The notes under the pieces: model-generated
Databases searched by the model: none
Seen by the model: the letters and a program-made list of their open reading frames with translations, nothing else
Told to the model about the DNA's origin: nothing
Part shown: positions 56,922 through 64,000 of the stretch, one piece after another
Layout: each line of letters opens with the position of its first letter
Numbering within the stretch: the stretch's first letter is position 1
Source of the DNA: Prinsepia uniflora
Lineage: Eukaryota; Streptophyta; Magnoliopsida; Rosales; Rosaceae
Assembly: GCA_032719365.1 (NCBI GenBank)
Contig: CM064871.1
Location: 31,531,566-31,595,565 of the forward strand
DNA length: 64,000 bases
Direction of reading: 5' to 3'
Program-made: the position numbers and the translations under genes

Positions 56922-59792
56922 ACATTTGTACCCTTCACTAAAAAGCATGCATGCATTCGAAAACCGTTTAACTAAAGAAACCATATGTGGGACTAAGCCC
57001 AAAACCATAATGAAATAGACCATACGGGCCACTGCCCAAATCCATAAGAAACCAATAAGGGACTCAGCCAAAAACCATAACCATACAGAAACCAAGTACA
57101 CGAGCCACTGCTCAAATCCCTACACAACCTGTGCACACCACATATCACATATCATATATCATATATAAGTCACACAACAATTCCTATCACAGTTTCCACA
57201 GCTACGCGCGTGCTACCCGGTCTCAATCCGAGTCTTCTCAAAGTCAAGGTCAATGTCTGCAGACCACTGATCCTACCCGAGGTTATAGTAACCATAGCCT
57301 TCATGAGAGTAAGGAACCCAACTGGGGGGGTGACTCCACTCAGTCGGTGCTCCGTGACTACTCCGGGGTCCACCCAGGCCAACGACCCTCCCCGGAGGAG
57401 ATAATAGAAGTAAAGGAAGGTATATGAACATATATATATATATATATATACATAACATAACATAAATATTCATGTCTGGTTCCCCTGAACCGTCATGATC
57501 TATACCATCCATGCCATTCATATATATATATATATATATATAGAAAACATCTTCCATGCCCGGTTCCCATAAACTCTCATGTACCACAATAACCATTACA
57601 GGGTTCATGCCGGTTCCCATAAACCATCATGAACTTGGAAATCCATCAAGGGTCCCTAACCCGAAATCATAACAATAAACAAACTGGGTCTCGTGGCCGA
57701 ACATATGACATCAGTTGGACATCCTGCCCGATATCTCAGGGTCTGTCATGACTCCGATCGTTGTGATGTGTGCAACCATCCATCCAAGACCGCCCTCAAT
57801 CTTGGTATGTCGCCGTGAACGAATCAACCGACACGACCACCACAAGATCATAGTGCACTCATCACCGATCGCTATCTTGAACCGTCAGCACTACGAAGTT
57901 GTACCTTCCCAGGATGCTCGACCACGAATCGTGCATCGTGACCTCTCTGGAAAGAACACATCTCAATCCGCAGGCGAGCGTCACGTCGTCCGTCGGCGTG
58001 CACCAAGCATCTGCTTCGACCACGACTCGGACCCGTAGGTCATCAATAGGGTCATATGCCCGAGACCAAACCAAATGGGTCTCATACCCGAGTTTATCCT
58101 TTTGGAAAACCAAATCCAAACCATTTAAACCAATAAAGAAATACAGACCCGTATAGGCACCATATAAGGCCAAAACCTCGAAATACGTGTCTATACGTAA
58201 CCACGCACAAATGCACCCACGGAATTACCAAACATGTATTAAAACATATAATAAATATTTATGCATGCACCAATTTAGAAAACCAAGGTCCACTCACAGA
58301 CCGTCCGAGCTGCTGCCTCGATTTGCATGTCATACGGCTCTCCCGAGCCAATCACCATCACCGGGACTCCCGAACCTGTCCAAATCGTAATAGAAGGTTA
58401 CTAACTACCTTAATAACCTCCCACTAAAGCCCCATAATTTTCCGATATTTTTAACTATTTTTAAACTCGATCCAAAACCTTCCGCCGCACCGAACATTAT
58501 CGAAACGGTGTCCGATCGACACGAAACCAGTCCCAAAATGTTTGTTACATCGAATAGAAGATTCCACATGTTGACAACATCCCCAGATTGTGGTCCACGC
58601 GCCCTCACGCGCCCTAAACAGTCCATGCCCGTGGGCCTCACGCGCCAGGGCACTGTTCATCTTCTTCCTTGAATCAGACCGGTCCGACTGGTTCGACTGT
58701 GTAGTCCGGTCCAGTTGGACCGGCGTGACCGGTACCGATCCGGCCCTCTAAACCCCTCATTTTGGTCCGTTTTCACTCCAATTCAATCCTATAATTCCTA
58801 TTTCTTCATTTCCCATCTATTACAATCATCCAAATGAATCAAAACCATCTAAATCCCATGGTTCCATTTTGAACCACACGGTTCAATGGTTCCAAGTTTT
58901 TCCCAGGGCTTTCTCAGCCGTGAACCCCTTTCCAAAACATCTTAGGAACATCCTAGGGACCTAATAACCACTTCCAAATCATCCAAAAACAACCATAATG
59001 CAAAAATTGAAATAAAATGGAATTTGGACCTTACCGAGTACCCTCTCGGGTTTGGTGCTCCACCGCCCACGGCGGCGCCGTCCAGGCCAGCCACCAACAT
59101 CCAACATCCTCTCATCACTCCCTGGCCTCTCTGTCCTGATCATCTGGGGTTGGGTTGGATGGGTTTGGGTTCAAGGTTTTGAATGAGATCGTGTTGGTTT
59201 GAAAACAAAGAAATGAAATGGACGATGCATGTATGTAGGAAGGTGGCATGTGGATGGGTGACAAGTGTCACTCATCCATTGGGCCTCCACAAAATATCTG
59301 GGGCCTACTAGATTCCAAAAGTCAGGTCGTCTCCTAATTCGTGCAATAGTGCACTTAAACTTCCGTGAACCGTAACTTCGCGTCGAACGTCCGAATTCGA
59401 CATGCCGCCTGTCTACAGATTCATATCGTCCCGGTCTACGTAATGGTCCTCGGCCCTTGGCAATCGGACCCCTGGTCAAAAATTCAACATTTGCCCATTT
59501 TTAACCAAAATTACCAAAATACCCCTAAACTTCCGAATGTCATAACTTCTTCCTCGAATGTTGGAATTGAACGTACCACCTGTCTATGAACTTGGGACGT
59601 CACGAACTACGTCACGGTCATCGGTCAAAGTCCGTTTGACCGCTAGAATGAAAAGTCAACATTTTACCCATTCTAGGGGCAAATCGGTCATTTTGCATCG
59701 TTCGTCCGATTTCGCTCAACTAATCACCGATTAACCTCACTAATTGTGATTAGTCACTAATCTAATCCTGGAATTCTGGACGGGTCGTTACA
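56922..59792 (-). repeat. 3' LTR of element J, main part
   Basis: Continues the LTR interrupted at 52435, starting GACATTTGTACCCTTCAC. Contains two (TA)n tracts (57431-57450, 57521-57542), the CGGTTCCCATAAAC hairpin units near 57610, GTCCACTCACAG near 58289, and ends GGACGGGTCGTTACA at 59792. Confidence 0.9.
57431..57542. repeat. Two (TA)n microsatellites
   Basis: About 20 and 22 bp of alternating TA at 57431-57450 and 57521-57542, inside the LTR of J. The partner LTR has equivalents at about 63803-63820 and 63890-63917 with different lengths. Confidence 0.95.
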
Positions 59793-62700
59793 ACCTTCCC
59801 TCCTTAATTAATTTCGTTCTCGAAATTCCAACCGATCTAATTCTAACCGTTCTTCTCTCCTTAATTAGTTTCGTTCTCGAAACTCCAACTCTCTTGATTC
59901 CACATCCACCTCGTGGAAAGCATAATTGACCTCGCAACACGTGTACACTCGTACACCAACTAACCAAAACAAAACTCGTCTACACCCAGACGTACCACAA
60001 AGACTCTCGTTACATCGACTACCCTCGACCATGTCGAATAACAGTAGTCATACGTTCCGAATTGACACCACTTGTCAAATCTACCATTTCGCTGACACAA
60101 CAACTCGAAGGTTTCCTTGCTCCATCACCAATCTATCCTAACGTCTGCTCCCACTGGGAGTCATCAGACCTCACACAACGATCCACGCTGACACCTCCTA
60201 CAAACTGTCACCACTTGAGAGTCGTTAGTCGAAAACTGACACTATACCCACTTGTGGTTACCCCGACCACCAATTTACTCAACCTGAGTAAACATTCACC
60301 AACAAAACACTCACCCTGTGTGTAACTAGACCCATCAGACATACCAGGACCCAATGCACAGTATTCAACGTCCAGTCTACGTTCTCGACTAATCCGATCG
60401 TATCAAAACTAAGCCGACTACCAACATGCTCACCAACGTACCTCTAGTATAACCTATATACCGTCACCAGACATCACAAGTCTGCCCGGTATCATACCTC
60501 AAACAACGTACAAGATACGTACATCTACCCATCAATCAGCCTACAACCATCTAGGTCGTAGCCAATCACGTTTCAATTATGGAGTTCACTTGTCCAATCT
60601 AGCATTAGACAAATCGAAACTCCAACCCATCATCTATTTCCAAATCCAAATCCGAATACGCAATTTCGTAAGAAATCCCGAATCCAAACCCAGAATTCAT
60701 ATCCATAACCATGTCCAAATCTGAGTTCAAAATCATCATTCCGTAAGCTAGCATTAGAAATGACCATTCTGAACCCAAATCCCCATAAATCCCATGGAAT
60801 TTCGTCATCTAGAAATTCGATTCCAAAACCTGAAATCTCATTCACGTCTACCTAGACGCACCAATTCCGAACCTATCGGATACCTGCCTCAACAATTACC
60901 TCCATACGTTCGATTGACTTTATAGGGAAGCCAATCCCAACATCAACACCTCTAAGGCTAAAAAAAATCCAACCTTGTCGGACAACTACTCGCCCGAGTA
61001 ATAAGCCACATGGGATTCACCTCGAAAAGAAGTTCAGTCCCAATCATCCTCAACTCAACACTCAAGTAAGAGTAATAAACTCTCCACCTATCTGGATCAT
61101 CAAGATCACGATCCAGATCCATCACTATACCCAATATCTAAACAGATTAGTCAACGACGAGACAAGCCGAGACTGTGAGTTCTCACTGATTACCTCGTAT
61201 CGGTTCTTGTCATTCCACCTAGGAAAAACCAAGAATGATACAAGACAATGACATCAATATCCATCCTAAGTGAATGCAAGCAAAACTCGCTGCACTCGCC
61301 ACGCCACATAAACCAACATCGTCTGCCACCAAGCAGAAAATGAGAAATCTCAGTCACCTAACTTTGATATGCTCAACTCCACTTGATGACCCAGAACAAA
61401 TCCTGGGTCCATCAACCAATACACGATCAATGTACTGGTGACACAACCATCATCTACCATCATCTACCATGGTAGAATCTGAGAAGTCACCCAAAATGAC
61501 TTCGAAATACTCATTACCAATGAGGAAAACCCGCATTACTCTCGTCACCTCAATCGCAACCTCTCGCTATTCTGAAGTTCCAATCTGGCTGGAACAACAT
61601 ACTCGGACATCAACCACGTGTCCATCACCAATTTAAATCTATCCGTGATCCACTCCTGAACGACAGATACCGAACATATGCCCATCTCGATGGATGTGAC
61701 TCAACGTCATCACAATCACCGGAACCAACACCAGCACCAGTACCAGCACACTAACACCCGTATCATTATTAGCATCGGCACACAGACATCAACATCAGTA
61801 TCAGCATCGGCACATAGGCATCAACATCAGTATCAGCAACGACACACATGGTGCAATTCTGACAACCTTGGATCTCTGCTCATACCGAGCGATGACCCAG
61901 TACCTCTGCTCGAAGGGGAGAAAATCTGCCTCCCTCGTACCCAACACCTATGGGTACAGTCACCCTGATAACTCATACGAGAAAAAAACGTCCCCTGAAT
62001 GTCCCCGATTCCCAACAGTCGTAACTACGACCACTCTCGGTAGTAGTGCCTGCCACACACTCGTGCAGACCTAACTACCAGGTATCACAATATCCAGAAC
62101 GGAATCAATCGCCCGTACTAATAACTCTATATCCCCACTCTGGGATTCCATCGACAAGCACCAACCTTGATAACTTGTCCAACCCAACTCTAACCAGTCA
62201 TAACTCGACTCAACCAATGTCGTCTACCAGGTCGCCCACGACCTTAGTTGCACCAAACCAAAACTGAGTAGCACGACAACCAAGTAGGTCTAACTAATAA
62301 ATACAACCTCGACTACAGAGTACAGTCCCAACACAAGCTGACATGATTAGACCGAACATGACGAAGTCTGACATGACCGTCGGTCTATCTCGACTCTGAA
62401 AAGTCATCAAAGTCAAACCATCCGCCAACTCACCTTTTCGAACCATACACCCTAAAGTAGAGTCCCACGATCACACCTAGGGTCACTCTGAACCCAACTG
62501 CTACTGCCAACCGTAGTACACTCCACGAATTGACCGACTACGCGGTCTTGACATCGTAAGGACGTCAATCCAATCCTACCGTAAAATCAACTAGGATTCC
62601 TCGAAACCGACTGCTAACTACCGACTGGAGCAAATCCATCTAACTAAACCAAATCCGATCATCCGATGGTCACAATTTCCAACCAGTCGTCGGAACCGAT

Positions 62701-63040
62701 CCTACGACATCATGAAAGACGATCCCAACTAACCGTCACACGATCAAAACTCTTAAAGTACTGTTACGTCATCCCTCAGTAATTCCCACACTATCATCCA
62801 CGACAGAACTATGGCAACCCAGGCATCTAGTGCCGAACCAAGAGATTCCACGATCCAATCCTACTGACTATCGTACCGGCATCCCAACTATCAGGTTGAC
62901 CACGAACTGTAGCCCCTTGAGATATCACATCCTCGACCTGCGCGCACCATAAGAGCAAATTGTGCTATGATAAGCAATCCTATGCTCTGATATGAGCTAA
63001 CTGAGCTCCGATATAAGCCAGCCTCGCTCTGATACCACTT
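59793..63040 (-). other. Internal region of element J (non-coding, 3.2 kb)
   Basis: Starts at the purine tract (TTAAGGAGGGAAGGT on the minus strand, 59807-59793) and ends at primer site TGGTATCAGAGC (63037-63026). Collinear with the internal region of D, including the ATTCCGTAAGCTAGCATT block near 60738 and a CAGCACCAGTACCAGCAC-like stretch near 61729-61850. No recognisable retrotransposon protein. Confidence 0.86.
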
Positions 63041-63886
63041 TGACAGGACCCGTCCCAATCCCCTCGGGATTAATGCGGGACGACCCTGCTCCCGTCTGAC
63101 ACGAAGTGTCAGACAAGGGATATTTCCGTCCTTAGCCCTCTCGGGCCATCAGAGTACGCCAGGATCCGGAGGAGGTATGTGATATCTCGGTCTCAGCTAC
63201 AGTCCACATCCATTGTCAACCTGAAGGGCAGTCAAAACATTAAAAACTGTGAGTGGAAAAAAACAACCAGTTTATAAAAACAGTTTATAAGAAGACATTT
63301 GTACCCTTCACTAAAAAGCATGCATGCATTCGAAAACCGTTTAACTAAAGAAACCATATGTGGGACTAAGCCCAAAACCATAATGAAATAGACCATACGA
63401 GCCACTGCCCAAATCCATAAGAAACCAATAAGGGACTCAGCCCAAAACCATAACCATACCGAAACCAAGTACACGAGCCACTACTCAAATCCCGTGCACA
63501 CCTGTGCACACCACATATCACATATCATATATCATATATAAGTCACACAACCAATCCTGTCACGGTTTCCACAGCTACGCGCGTGCTACCCGGGTCTCAA
63601 TCCGAGTCTTCTCAAAGTCAAGGTCAATGTCTGCATACCACAGATCCTACCCGAGGTTATAGTAACCATAGCCTTCCTAAGAGTAAGGAACCCAACTGGG
63701 GGGTGACTCCACTCAGTCGGTGCTCCGTGACTACTCCGGGGTCTACCCAGGCCAACGACCCTCCCCGGATAAGATAATAGAAGTAATGGAAGGTATATGA
63801 ACATATATATATATATATATACATAACATAACATAAATATTCATGCCCGGTTCCCCTGAACCGTCATGATCTATACCATCCATGCC

Positions 63887-63920
<34 letters not shown>

Positions 63921-64000
63921 AACATCCTCCATTCCCGGTTCCCATAAACCGTAATGTACCACAATAACCATTCCAGGGTTCATGCTAGTTCTCATAAAAC
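63041..64000 (-). repeat. 5' LTR of element J, partial
   Basis: Starts TGACAGGACCCGTCCC at 63041, has the hairpin GTCTGACAC-GAA-GTGTCAGAC at 63094-63114 and two (TA)n tracts, and is cut by the window end. It matches 52177-52435 joined to 56922 onward. Confidence 0.92.

Larger units (their letters stand above)
52177..64000 (-). mobile_element. Element J: LARD-like element, runs off the window
   Basis: 3' LTR 52177-52435 plus 56922-59792 (split by element K), internal region 59793-63040, primer site 63037-63026, 5' LTR from 63041 to beyond 64000. Left flank is CTCCA; the right flank is outside. It is inserted in the LTR of element H. The two visible LTR starts are closely similar: TGACAGGACCCGTCCCAATC in both. 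Confidence 0.9.

Overview
This window is nuclear DNA of a flowering plant. It has one intron-containing gene of a plant-specific family, Ty3/gypsy and Ty1/copia retrotransposons with plant-type initiator-Met-tRNA primer sites, a TRIM-like element, and AT-rich non-coding DNA with microsatellites. The gene family and repeats do not fix the species; no bacterial, organellar or viral genome layout is seen.

Layout. Positions 1-8640 are a TRIM-like element (minus strand). One of its LTRs was hit by a 3.0 kb solo LTR (50-3074), the other by a Ty3/gypsy Tekay/Del-like element (3306-8367) that has lost everything from mid reverse transcriptase through almost all of its 3' LTR. Positions 8641-9812 are repeat-like and include an exact-looking 321 bp-period direct duplication. 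The only convincing host gene is a five-exon AILP1-like (YGL/LRDR motif) gene at 10637-13098 on the minus strand, with all splice sites, a TATA box and a poly(A) signal visible. Positions 13205-16843 are intergenic with one LTR-like block. From 16844 to the end the window is almost entirely nested retrotransposons.

Nested block 1 (16844-35745): a decayed copia element has its 142 bp 3' LTR split by a large plus-strand non-coding element (C, 16975-34557). The internal region of C is in turn split by an inverted relative (D, 20309-29539). Nested block 2 (about 35746-64000): element H (minus strand) has its 5' LTR hit twice, by solo LTR I (37806-51448) and by element J (52177 to beyond the window). 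LTR I contains element E (38294-48956), whose 3' LTR is a mosaic with a different LTR subfamily. The 3' LTR of J contains the internally deleted element K (52436-56916). Host order was reconstructed by rejoining interrupted sequence and by matching 5 bp target-site duplications.

Family logic. All the large elements share termini (TGTAACGACCCGTCCC to GGGACGGGTCCTGACA), LTRs near 3 kb, and the primer site TGGTATCAGAGC. One copy (3306-8367) encodes gag-pol. Copies C, D, E, H and J have 2-3.5 kb internal regions with no recognisable protein, which is LARD-like. I infer a non-autonomous family served by the coding relative. The LTRs fall into two subfamilies: type 1 (50-3074, C, D, E, I, J, H) and type 2 (gypsy 5452-8367, 38506-41309, K).

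No new protein system was found. The most unusual signal is structural. The LTRs carry arrays of short hairpins whose stems change on both sides while pairing is kept, a 12 bp long-range inverted repeat enclosing the arrays, and a 9 bp hairpin near the LTR 3' end.
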